Assembly: GCA_001778455.1 (NCBI GenBank)
Contig: MFGX01000108.1
Coordinates: 1-5,729, forward strand
Direction of reading: 5' to 3'
Origin: Candidatus Fraserbacteria bacterium RBG_16_55_9
Lineage (GTDB): Bacteria > Bipolaricaulota > Bipolaricaulia > RBG-16-55-9
Length of the DNA: 5,729 nucleotides
Shown here: piece by piece, positions 1-5,319 of the stretch
Layout: each line of letters opens with the position of its first letter
How positions within the stretch are numbered: the stretch's first letter is position 1
Made by a program: the position numbers and the translations under genes
The notes under the pieces: model-generated
Seen by the model: only the letters and a program-made list of their open reading frames with translations
The model's database searches: none
Told to the model about the DNA's origin: nothing

Positions 1-507
1 CTATTGGGCATGGCTGTCGGAGGCATCGCGGCAACCACGTTTCGTGCCGCCGTTGTGATCCTGGTGGGCTCCTTGATCTTTCAAGTCAGTTTTCATGTCG
101 AACGAATTCCCGAGCTCATCGGGGTCTTCCTCCTGACCCTGCTGGCTCTTTATGGTCTGGGGATGTTGTTTAGCTCGCTCTTTCTGCTCTATGGGCGTGA
201 GGCATGGCACATGGCCAACCTACTGCAAGAGCCGGTCTTCTTGCTCTCGGGATTCTATTTCCCCATTAGGAGTTTGGGCTTCTGGACGGCGCTGGGAGCC
301 TCGATCATCCCCAGCACATTGGGGTTGGACGCCCTGAGGCAGTTGCTCTTTCCGAGCATGCCTTACATGGGTTTTCTAGATGTCCGATACGAGCTTGCGG
401 CTCTTGGCGTTCTAAGTCTTCTCTTCTTGTGGCTCGCGTACTGGGCACTACGCTACATGGAAAATCTAGCTCGACGTGAAGGACGCCTCACAGTGAGAGG
501 GCAATGA
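1..507 (+). CDS. ABC-2 type transporter permease, C-terminal part (5' end outside window)
   Basis: Integral membrane subunit of an ABC-2 type transporter, a family that exports drugs, polysaccharides, lipids or other hydrophobic compounds with a separate ATPase. The frame is open from base 1, so the true start lies upstream; about 168 residues are visible. They contain about five hydrophobic stretches separated by short polar loops. The segment GREAWHMANLLQEPVFLLSG followed by FYFP resembles the conserved region before the last membrane spans in ABC-2 proteins, where a (S/G)G..FP-type motif is usual. The C-terminus is short and basic (RYMENLARREGRLTVRGQ), as expected for a cytoplasmic tail. 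The stop overlaps the start of the next permease gene as ATGATGA, so the two are cotranscribed and probably form a heterodimer. Family assignment is fairly sure; the substrate is unknown. Confidence 0.8.
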   Translation, partial: LLGMAVGGIAATTFRAAVVILVGSLIFQVSFHVERIPELIGVFLLTLLALYGLGMLFSSLFLLYGREAWHMANLLQEPVFLLSGFYFPIRSLGFWTALGASIIPSTLGLDALRQLLFPSMPYMGFLDVRYELAALGVLSLLFLWLAYWALRYMENLARREGRLTVRGQ

Positions 508-1202
508 TGAGCAACCAAGACAGGGGCGAGAGTGCTCGCAGTTTGAGGATGGCCACCTGGCTCGGCTGGCAGATAGAATCTAACTGGGCTGACCCGCTCA
601 TGTTTGCGATCATTGATGATCGAGAGCATTACGGGATGCTCAAGTACATGTACGCCGCTCCTCTGAATATCTACTTTTACATTCTGGGCCGGGGCGTGGC
701 CAAGACGATCACGGGTACTGTGGCTGTGTGCATCACTCTGCTCTTCGGCATTGCCGCTCTCGGGATAACGTTCGACGTGGCGCGCATCGACTGGGCTTTT
801 CTCGTACTGAGTTTGATCTTAGGTCTGACAGGACTGGCTTTCTTGGGGATATTGCTAGGGGGTCTGTCGCTCGTCACCGCGCGGCACAATTACTTTGTGG
901 GAGAAGCAGTCGCAGGGGCGCTATATCTCTTGTGTGGAGCCGTCTTCCCCATCGATATACTTCCGAGAGTTCTTCAGCTTTTCGGTCAAGCGTTGCCACT
1001 CACGTATTGGCTGGAGGCGCTGCGTCGGGCGCTTCTCGGGCAGGGGAGCAGCACACTCTTGGCTTCGCTCTCGAATGAAGCGCTTCTGGGTATCTTGGCC
1101 GGTTCGACGCTGGCGTTGGGGTTCATCTCTATGGGGTTCTATCGTTGGGCGGAGCATCGTGCCAAGGAGAAGGGCCTCATCGACATGCAGACGATGTATT
1201 AG
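504..1202 (+). CDS. ABC-2 type transporter permease, apparently lacking its first two membrane segments
   Basis: Second membrane subunit of the ABC-2 exporter, 232 residues. The start overlaps the preceding stop. ATG at 504 or ATG at 507 could be used, and the GAGAGG at 495-500 is better spaced for 507. Residues 17-35 (ATWLGWQIESNWADPLMFA) look like the N-terminal amphipathic segment leading into the first membrane span of this family. Residues 37-54 (IDDREHYGMLKYMYAAPL) look like the cytoplasmic loop that normally follows the second span. Here the two are joined directly, with no hydrophobic segment between them. The rest is typical: hydrophobic spans near residues 64-89, 97-123, 131-152 and 192-215, with GAVFPIDILP at 145-154. 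A deletion of about 60 residues that kept the frame is my inference from memory of related proteins. The frame is intact to the C-terminus, so it may still be expressed, but function is doubtful. Confidence 0.75.
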   Translation: MMSNQDRGESARSLRMATWLGWQIESNWADPLMFAIIDDREHYGMLKYMYAAPLNIYFYILGRGVAKTITGTVAVCITLLFGIAALGITFDVARIDWAFLVLSLILGLTGLAFLGILLGGLSLVTARHNYFVGEAVAGALYLLCGAVFPIDILPRVLQLFGQALPLTYWLEALRRALLGQGSSTLLASLSNEALLGILAGSTLALGFISMGFYRWAEHRAKEKGLIDMQTMY

Positions 1203-1209
1203 TGCTCTT

Positions 1210-1323
1210 TCATCTCCCACCGATGTACCAGGTAAGCAAGTAGATTCCCAGCGCGAGCAGCACGAGCGCGCCCAGCAGCCAGGGGAGAAACCTTCCGAAG
1301 TATTTCCAGAGTAGTCGGAACAT
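1210..1323 (-). CDS. Small single-span membrane protein, 37 residues, unknown function
   Basis: An open frame of 37 codons running from ATG at 1323 to TGA at 1210. The peptide begins MFRLLWKYFGRFLPWLLGAL and ends LLTWYIGGR. It has basic residues at R3, K7 and R11, then an unbroken hydrophobic stretch from about residue 12 to 34, then a short tail ending in arginine. This is the layout of a single-pass inner-membrane peptide with the N-terminus inside. A promoter-like pair (TTGATC, 18 bases, TATAAT) lies about 28-58 bases upstream. The ribosome binding site is weak: a G-rich GGGGGGTG about 10 bases before the start. The gene is convergent with the ABC-2 permease and ends 7 bases from its stop. 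I do not recognise the family. The coherent composition and correctly placed promoter support a real gene, but at this length chance cannot be excluded. Confidence 0.55.
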   Translation of the reverse strand: MFRLLWKYFGRFLPWLLGALVLLALGIYLLTWYIGGR

Positions 1324-1351
1324 ATTCACGAGACACCCCCCACAGAGGCTA

Positions 1352-1381
1352 ATTATAGATTGTAACCCGAACCCAGATCAA
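1352..1381 (-). promoter_or_regulatory. Sigma-70-like promoter for the 37-residue membrane protein gene
   Basis: On the minus strand a TTGATC -35 box (bases 1381-1376; four of six match TTGACA) is followed after 18 bases by a perfect TATAAT -10 box (1357-1352). Transcription would start near 1345, giving a leader of about 22 bases before the ATG at 1323. Confidence 0.5.
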
Positions 1382-1420
1382 ATCAGCAATGATGGAGTCT
1401 CGAACTTTCGTGTGACACGA

Positions 1421-1560
1421 GCGCAATCACAGATACGGTTAGAGAACACTCAGAAATGCAATCAATAGAGGGACGAAGAGCCAGAGCAATCCCTTGATGA
1501 GAAAGAAGACGAAACCAGCGATGCCCAGCCGCTTTATCCAGAGAATCATCGCGCAATCAC
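1421..1560. repeat. Pair of 10-base direct repeats flanking the 36-residue gene
   Basis: GCGCAATCAC occurs at 1421-1430 and again at 1551-1560. The copies bracket the small gene at 1439-1549: one lies just upstream of its start codon and the other just downstream of its stop. The repeats do not extend beyond 10 bases. In a gap of this size such a pair may arise by chance. Confidence 0.3.
1439..1549 (-). CDS. Small hydrophobic membrane protein, 36 residues, unknown function
   Basis: An open frame of 36 codons from ATG at 1549 to TAA at 1439. The peptide starts MILWIKRLGIAGFVFFLIKG and continues with LLWLFVPLLIAF. A basic patch (K6, R7) is followed by a hydrophobic region that runs almost to the end, broken only by K19. 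The pattern of a basic N-terminus, then LGxxGFxFFLIKGLLWL, reminds me of short uncharacterised peptides seen in several bacterial phyla, but I cannot name a family. An in-frame TAA lies 15 codons upstream and no ATG, GTG or TTG intervenes, so this start is the only one. There is no Shine-Dalgarno at normal distance (AAGGA is about 21 bases away). A TATAAT on the same strand lies about 42 bases upstream. Same orientation as the other small gene, 115 bases apart. Confidence 0.5.
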   Translation of the reverse strand: MILWIKRLGIAGFVFFLIKGLLWLFVPLLIAFLSVL

Positions 1561-1704
1561 GTCGTAGTTCCTTGGTCGCAGCACCTGCATATTATAGTCT
1601 GCTTTCAGCAAGAGGTAGCTGCTAATAATATTCAATTCTTAGGTATACTTCCAGGGGACGAGATGGTGTAGAATCCTCAACTTCATCCAAAGGAGTGGAT
1701 TTCA
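1550..1704. promoter_or_regulatory. Divergent intergenic region with candidate -10 boxes for both sides
   Basis: This AT-rich stretch separates the leftward 36-residue gene from the rightward anchored-protein gene. Minus strand: a perfect TATAAT at 1596-1591, without a recognisable -35 box. Plus strand: TATACT at 1644-1649 and TAGAAT at 1669-1674, again without a good -35. Promoters must be here for at least the rightward gene, but the sequence does not single out one site. The only strong signal is the ribosome binding site AAAGGAG at 1689-1695. Confidence 0.3.
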
Positions 1705-2445
1705 ATGTTGAAGGTGCTGATCGTCGTACTGGCGGCGCTGCTATTGGCAATCGGGTTGTTTTGGAGTTTTCATCATACGGGGCAGTCGCTGAAACAGGCT
1801 GCTCAGCCACAGACTTCCCCCTCACAGACGCCCAATCCAGCAGATTTCGTCGATGAGATTGACAATAAGTACTTCCCTTTGTTAGTTGGCACGACATTCG
1901 TCTACGAGGCCGAGACAGACGAGGGCACAGAGCGCGGCGAAGTCGTTGTAACCGCTGAGACCAGGAAGATCCTGGGTGTAACCTGCGTCGTCGTGCGAGA
2001 TAGGGTCACTGTCAATGGCGAGCTGAGAGAGGAGACGTATGATTGGTATGCTCAAGATAAGGCTGGGAATGTCTGGTACTTTGGGGAAGATACGAAAGAA
2101 TATGAGGGCGGCGTGGTCGTCAGCACTGAGGGGTCATGGGAGGCCGGAGTGAGTGGCGCCCAGCAGGGAATCATCATGGAGGCGAGTCCAGAAGTGGGGG
2201 ATGCCTATCGCCAGGAGCATGCCAAGGGTGTAGCCGAGGATATGGCTGAAGTGCTCAGTTTGAAAGAGTCTGCCTCTGTTCCCTACGGTTCCTTCGACAA
2301 TCTCCTGATGATCAAGGAGTGGTCGCCACTTAACCCCGACGTTGTGGAGAACAAGTACTATGCGGCGGGTGTGGGCCAAGTTCTGACCGTGATGGTTAAG
2401 GGTGGATCAGAACAATCGAAACTTGTCGAGATTCGACGCCCGTGA
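1705..2445 (+). CDS. Uncharacterised membrane-anchored extracytoplasmic protein
   Basis: A 246-residue protein with a strong ribosome binding site (AAAGGAG, 9 bases before the ATG). Residues 3-20 are an N-terminal hydrophobic helix after one lysine, which would act as an uncleaved anchor or a signal peptide; no lipobox cysteine is present. A Gln/Ser/Pro-rich linker (about 27-46) follows, then a soluble domain from about residue 50. That domain has few long hydrophobic runs and several motifs I recall from widespread uncharacterised secreted bacterial proteins: IDNKYFPLLVGTTFVYE (52-68), TYDWYAQDKAGNVWYFGED (111-129), VPYGSFDNLL (192-201) and ENKYYAAGVG (215-224). The alternating pattern suggests a mainly beta-sheet fold (inference). 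No catalytic motif is visible and there is one cysteine (C94). It stands alone, divergent from the small genes and convergent with the cold-shock gene. Function unknown; I would not assign one. Confidence 0.85.
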   Translation: MLKVLIVVLAALLLAIGLFWSFHHTGQSLKQAAQPQTSPSQTPNPADFVDEIDNKYFPLLVGTTFVYEAETDEGTERGEVVVTAETRKILGVTCVVVRDRVTVNGELREETYDWYAQDKAGNVWYFGEDTKEYEGGVVVSTEGSWEAGVSGAQQGIIMEASPEVGDAYRQEHAKGVAEDMAEVLSLKESASVPYGSFDNLLMIKEWSPLNPDVVENKYYAAGVGQVLTVMVKGGSEQSKLVEIRRP

Positions 2446-2473
2446 TGCGGGTGGAACTAGGACGGGTAAAGAT

Positions 2474-2516
2474 TAAAAAAACGCCCCGGCAGGAGCAGAG
2501 TGTCTCACTACCGGGG
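2474..2516 (-). terminator. Rho-independent terminator of the cold-shock gene
   Basis: On the minus strand CCCCGGTAG (2516-2508) pairs with CTGCCGGGG (2492-2484), giving nine pairs including one G-T wobble. An inner GAG/CTC can extend the stem. It is followed after CG by seven T residues (2481-2475). It lies 27 bases past the cold-shock stop codon. Read on the plus strand the hairpin is not followed by T residues, so it does not clearly terminate the converging gene. Confidence 0.85.
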
Positions 2517-2542
2517 TCGATCTCAGATTTGAGGGTCGTCCG

Positions 2543-2746
2543 TTACTTCGGGACGACGTTGGCTGCGCGCAGGCCCTTAGCATCGCGCTCGATCTCGAAC
2601 TCGACGGTCTGGCCCTCGCGCAGGGTCTTGTACCCTTCGCCCTTGATGGCGGAGAAGTGAACGAACACGTCGGGCTCGCCATTGTCTTGCTCGATGAAGC
2701 CGAAGCCCTTGGCGTCGTTAAACCACTTGACCTTCCCAGTGGCCAT
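2543..2746 (-). CDS. csp: Cold-shock domain protein, CspA family
   Basis: A 67-residue single cold-shock domain, the normal size for this family. These small cytoplasmic beta-barrel proteins bind single-stranded RNA and DNA and act as RNA chaperones, in some bacteria after a cold shift and in others constitutively. The start MATGKVKWFNDAKGFGFIEQ is diagnostic. RNP1 is KGFGFI at 13-18 and RNP2 is VFVHF at 27-31, with the nucleic-acid-stacking aromatics W8, F15, F17, F28, H30 and F31 all present. The ending GLRAANVVPK is also typical. The ribosome binding site AGGAGGG (2760-2754) is 7 bases from the ATG. Its own promoter, long leader and terminator are all visible, so it is a complete single-gene unit. 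Which paralogue it is, and whether it is cold-induced, cannot be told from the protein. Confidence 0.97.
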   Translation of the reverse strand: MATGKVKWFNDAKGFGFIEQDNGEPDVFVHFSAIKGEGYKTLREGQTVEFEIERDAKGLRAANVVPK

Positions 2747-2898
2747 CGGTAAACCCTCCTGCGATCTGCGTGGGATTTGACCCTCTGGCTGCCCGACCCA
2801 CGTGCGACGGGTTAACCGTTAGGCACCCTGGGTGACAAGCCGATGAGTCAGAACTTGTCAGGTTAGCTATTTGCATTCACCTTCAAGTTGCAGATGTC
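2747..2898 (-). promoter_or_regulatory. Long 5' leader of the cold-shock gene with stem-loops
   Basis: If transcription starts about 7 bases past the -10 box, near 2898, the leader is about 150 bases. Long structured leaders are known from E. coli cspA, where the leader controls mRNA stability and translation with temperature. Visible pairings are TGACAAG with CTTGTCA (2833-2839/2854-2860, perfect 7-base arms, 14-base loop), CACCC with GGGTG (2824-2828/2830-2834, overlapping the first), and CGTGGG with CCCACG (2769-2774/2797-2802), the last lying 9 bases upstream of the ribosome binding site. No match to the E. coli cold box is obvious. A temperature-responsive role is inference. Confidence 0.5.
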
Positions 2899-2904
2899 CC
2901 TAAA

Positions 2905-2933
2905 ACTCTAACACAGATTGAGAATTCTGTCAA
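2905..2933 (-). promoter_or_regulatory. Sigma-70-like promoter of the cold-shock gene
   Basis: On the minus strand a perfect TTGACA -35 box (2933-2928) is followed after exactly 17 bases by TAGAGT (2910-2905; four of six match TATAAT). The -35 box begins 13 bases past the NAD kinase stop codon. This is the best promoter in the window. Confidence 0.75.
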
Positions 2934-2946
2934 TATCCCTTCGGCT

Positions 2947-3771
2947 TCACGGGCGTGGAGGACTGCTGCCCCACCCCAGCTTATTCGCCATCAAATCGAA
3001 GAAGCCAGGGTGATCTTGAAGCACGACTGCCCGAGTGGACCAAGCGGAGCGGCGGATCAGCACTCGGGATCCAGACTGGAGTTCAGCCGCCCTGATGCCA
3101 TCTGCAATGAGCCAACACGGGAAGTGCACAGCTGCTCTTAGCTCAGCTTGGGCTGGTAAGATCAGCGGACGTAGACCCAGTGCGTGCACATTGAGCGGGG
3201 TGATCAACATGCATTCCAGCGCGGGGAAGACGATCGGCCCATGGGCTGCCAGCGAATAGGCGGTTGACCCGGAGGGCGTAGCAATGATCACCCCATCTCC
3301 AGGGTAGCGACTGATGAATTCTTCGTCCCAGTAGAGATCGACCCTTGTGAAATCGTGAATGTCTGTTCGCGCGAGGACGATTTCGTTAAGAGTGCTCACG
3401 CGTTGTCCGTTGTATTCAGCTTCCAAACGTAGACGCTCTTCGAGGGTGAATTCTCCCGCGAACACCTGATCCAGGGCTGGTATCAACTCTTGAGAATGGG
3501 TTTGGGTCAAGAAGCCTAAGCTCCCCACATTGATGCCCAAGATGGGGGTCTTGTATTGCGCCACGAGCTTTGCTGTCTTAAGAAACGTCCCATCGCCGCC
3601 GAGCGAGATGGCCAAAAACTCCTCATCGGGCTCTACGGGCAGCGGCTCCGTCAAGGGAATTGCCCAAGAGCCTATATGATGAGCTTCTGCCCAACGCTTG
3701 AGTGCCTCAACAGCTTGGGGCACCTCAGGTTTATGCGGGTGGAAGACCGCAATGATCTTCTTCGGGAACAT
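2947..3771 (-). CDS. nadK: NAD kinase
   Basis: Cytoplasmic ATP/polyphosphate-NAD kinase (EC 2.7.1.23), which phosphorylates NAD to NADP and so sets the NADPH pool. Length is 274 residues, normal for the family. The diagnostic GGDGT is at 58-62 and carries the catalytic aspartate D60. GINVGSLGFL is at 79-88, the NAD-binding N129-E130 pair lies in TLNEIVLAR, and the glycine-rich GDGVIIATPSGSTAYSL spans 158-174. ITPLNVHALGLRPLILP corresponds to the usual TPI.PH.L..RP segment, with V in place of the common P. AAHGPIV has H where G is common. The C-terminal KLGWG is typical. An in-frame TAA six codons upstream and the absence of other start codons fix the ATG at 3771. There is no Shine-Dalgarno; a promoter-like site ends 12 bases before the ATG, suggesting a leaderless or very short leader. 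It follows the transport operon by 43 bases, and no terminator is seen on either side. Confidence 0.95.
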   Translation of the reverse strand: MFPKKIIAVFHPHKPEVPQAVEALKRWAEAHHIGSWAIPLTEPLPVEPDEEFLAISLGGDGTFLKTAKLVAQYKTPILGINVGSLGFLTQTHSQELIPALDQVFAGEFTLEERLRLEAEYNGQRVSTLNEIVLARTDIHDFTRVDLYWDEEFISRYPGDGVIIATPSGSTAYSLAAHGPIVFPALECMLITPLNVHALGLRPLILPAQAELRAAVHFPCWLIADGIRAAELQSGSRVLIRRSAWSTRAVVLQDHPGFFDLMANKLGWGSSPPRP

Positions 3772-3783
3772 GATTGCGCGGAG

Positions 3784-3813
3784 AGTTTACGAGTACGTAG
3801 CTACCTTCGTCAA
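3784..3813 (-). promoter_or_regulatory. Candidate promoter of nadK
   Basis: On the minus strand TTGACG (3813-3808; five of six match TTGACA) is followed after 18 bases by TAAACT (3789-3784; four of six match TATAAT). The -35 box begins within two bases of the permease stop codon. Transcription would start about 5 bases before the nadK ATG, which fits the missing ribosome binding site. Confidence 0.45.
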
Positions 3814-3814
3814 T

Positions 3815-4585
3815 TTAGAGGTACTTCCAGCGGCAGAGCCAGCGCTCCAATAACTCGATCAGAAGATACAAACCCAGGCCCAGAAGCCCAATGGCGATGA
3901 TTCCGGCGAAGACCGACTCGAAGCTGAATCTTCCGAACGAGTTCCAGATATAAGATCCCAGACCGAGAGGATTGCCACTGATGGAAACGGTCTCGGCGAT
4001 GTACACAGCGAAGATGCCCAGGCCCAGACTAATGCGCAGGCTTGTAAAGATCGCGGGCAGAGATCCGGGTAAGACCACGTGCCAATAGATCTTCGCATGG
4101 CTCACTCCCGCGGCCAGCGCGCTCAGCACATAGTCTTTGGGAAGGTTCGCCGCTGCGTCGCGTGCCGAGACCAACAGCTGGAAGAAGACCACGAGCACAA
4201 CGAAGCTGATCTTTGCGGATTCGCTCTCCACGCCCAGTAACACGAAAAGAATGGGCCAGAAGACGACTTTGGGAATGGGATAGGCTGTGTATATCAGAGG
4301 AGAGAGCAGCTGTCTGGCCCAGCGTTCATGGCCGATGGAAAGCCCCAAGGGAACTGCGAGGAGGATCGAAATGAGCAGGGAAGCGACGAGCCGCAGTCCC
4401 GTTCCCAGCGAGTGCTTCGCAATTTCCTGCCAGTGACCCCCGAAGACCTGCATGGCCTCCACCGGATACGGCAGAATCCGTGCCTGGCGAAGCGGCAATG
4501 CGAGGTGTACGATCCAGCTAAGAAGTTGCCAGAGTAGCAAGAGTGCGACGATGCTCAGGGCATAACCCAGCATTTGTCGTTTCAT
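3815..4585 (-). CDS. ABC import permease of the nitrate/sulfonate/taurine type
   Basis: Inner-membrane channel subunit, 256 residues, the usual length for SsuC/TauC/NrtB/ThiX-type permeases (binding-protein-dependent transport family). Residue 7-27 is the N-terminal membrane helix, and further hydrophobic spans lie near 65-87, 105-120, 125-143, 183-202 and 224-246, giving about six. The EAA coupling loop that docks on the ATPase is visible at about 155-180 as SALAAGVSHAKIYWHVVLPG followed by SLPAIF; the conserved G160 and the LPG...P pattern are present. AYPIPKVVFWPI at 101-112 matches the characteristic (I/T)P..A..P-like stretch of this subfamily. The start overlaps the ATPase stop by 4 bases (ATGA) and has no good ribosome binding site, so translation is probably coupled. 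The substrate cannot be read from the sequence: alkanesulfonates, taurine, nitrate, bicarbonate and pyrimidine precursors of thiamine all use this family. Confidence 0.93.
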   Translation of the reverse strand: MKRQMLGYALSIVALLLLWQLLSWIVHLALPLRQARILPYPVEAMQVFGGHWQEIAKHSLGTGLRLVASLLISILLAVPLGLSIGHERWARQLLSPLIYTAYPIPKVVFWPILFVLLGVESESAKISFVVLVVFFQLLVSARDAAANLPKDYVLSALAAGVSHAKIYWHVVLPGSLPAIFTSLRISLGLGIFAVYIAETVSISGNPLGLGSYIWNSFGRFSFESVFAGIIAIGLLGLGLYLLIELLERWLCRWKYL

Positions 4586-5319
4586 GAGGTTAAAAGGGCC
4601 CGGATCTGGCGCACTTTCCTGAAGAATTCGCTGCTCTGCCGATAGGCCTCTTCTCCTACATCGGGATTATCGATTTCATCGACGATGCTCGCAGGTCGTT
4701 TGGAAAGAGCGACAATCCTCTGCCCGAAGAAGACGGCTTCTTCGATGTCGTGGGTTACCAACACCAGAGTGAATTCGTGTTTCTTCCATAGAGCTAGAAT
4801 CAAGTTCTGTGTATGTTCTTTGGTCAGGGTATCGAGCGCTGCGAGTGGCTCATCCATGAGCAGGACTTGAGCGTTCTGAGCCAGAGCGCGAGCCAGGCCC
4901 ACTCGCTTCTTCTCGCCGCCGGAGAGCTGCGAAGGATATCGGTGTTCCATGCCCTTTAGCCCTAACTCTTTCAGGGCCCGCTTGCTCTGCTTCAGACTCA
5001 TTGGACCCTTCAGAGTCAGGCCAAAGATGGCGTTCTGCCAGACGGTCTTCCAGGGGAGTAGTCCCGTATCTTGCAAGATCAGAGCCACGTCAGGCCGCGG
5101 TCGGTTGACGGGTTCTTCCGCGATGGTCACTTGACCTGCGGTCGGCTTCATTAAGCCTGCCAGGATATACAATAAGCTGCTCTTGCCGCAGCCGGAGGGA
5201 CCGATGACCGCTACGCTCTTTCCTGCCTCTACGTTGAGGTCTATTCCATCGATGACCTGGGTCTCCGGTATGTCGTTGCCACCGGGATACGTCAATGCTA
5301 GGTCATCGACTTCGATCAT
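4582..5319 (-). CDS. ABC import ATPase of the nitrate/sulfonate/taurine type
   Basis: Cytoplasmic ATP-hydrolysing subunit, 245 residues, the size of SsuB/TauB-type proteins. All motifs are in order: Walker A GPSGCGKSS (40-48), Q-loop ILQDTGLLPW (81-90) with Q83, ABC signature LSGGE (132-136), Walker B VLLMDEP (152-158) with catalytic E157, D-loop ALD (161-163) and switch H190 in LVTHDIEEA. The LLPW after the Q-loop is typical of the nitrate/sulfonate/taurine branch. There is no C-terminal regulatory domain; the protein ends soon after the H-loop with a short helical tail. The start overlaps the stop of the binding-protein gene by 4 bases (ATGA) and lacks a clear ribosome binding site, as does the next gene, which points to coupled translation of the cassette. 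Enzymatically it looks intact. Confidence 0.95.
   Translation of the reverse strand: MIEVDDLALTYPGGNDIPETQVIDGIDLNVEAGKSVAVIGPSGCGKSSLLYILAGLMKPTAGQVTIAEEPVNRPRPDVALILQDTGLLPWKTVWQNAIFGLTLKGPMSLKQSKRALKELGLKGMEHRYPSQLSGGEKKRVGLARALAQNAQVLLMDEPLAALDTLTKEHTQNLILALWKKHEFTLVLVTHDIEEAVFFGQRIVALSKRPASIVDEIDNPDVGEEAYRQSSEFFRKVRQIRALLTS

Noticed and set aside
487..497. CTCAC-A-GTGAG inverted repeat just before the second permease start
   Set aside because: A one-base loop is too tight for a stable hairpin, and the site lies inside coding sequence; probably chance.
921..1220. 99-codon open frame on the minus strand opposite the second ABC-2 permease
   Set aside because: It lies wholly antisense to a well-supported membrane protein gene, is rich in Arg, Gln and Pro with no recognisable domain, and has no promoter or ribosome binding site.
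895..1314. 139-codon plus-strand frame running past the end of the permease
   Set aside because: Composition is typical of a shifted frame (many W, R and S), it overlaps the permease for most of its length, and its last part covers the better-supported small gene on the other strand.
1408..1420. TCGTG-TGA-CACGA hairpin as a terminator for the 36-residue gene
   Set aside because: A five-base stem with a three-base loop and no T run on either strand; too weak to call.
2446..2542. Bidirectional terminator serving the anchored-protein gene as well as csp
   Set aside because: On the plus strand the hairpin at 2484-2516 is followed by TCGATCTCAG and not by a T run, so only the minus-strand reading qualifies.
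3556..3900. 114-codon plus-strand frame across the nadK-permease junction
   Set aside because: Antisense to nadK and the permease; Arg/Cys-rich with no domain-like pattern.
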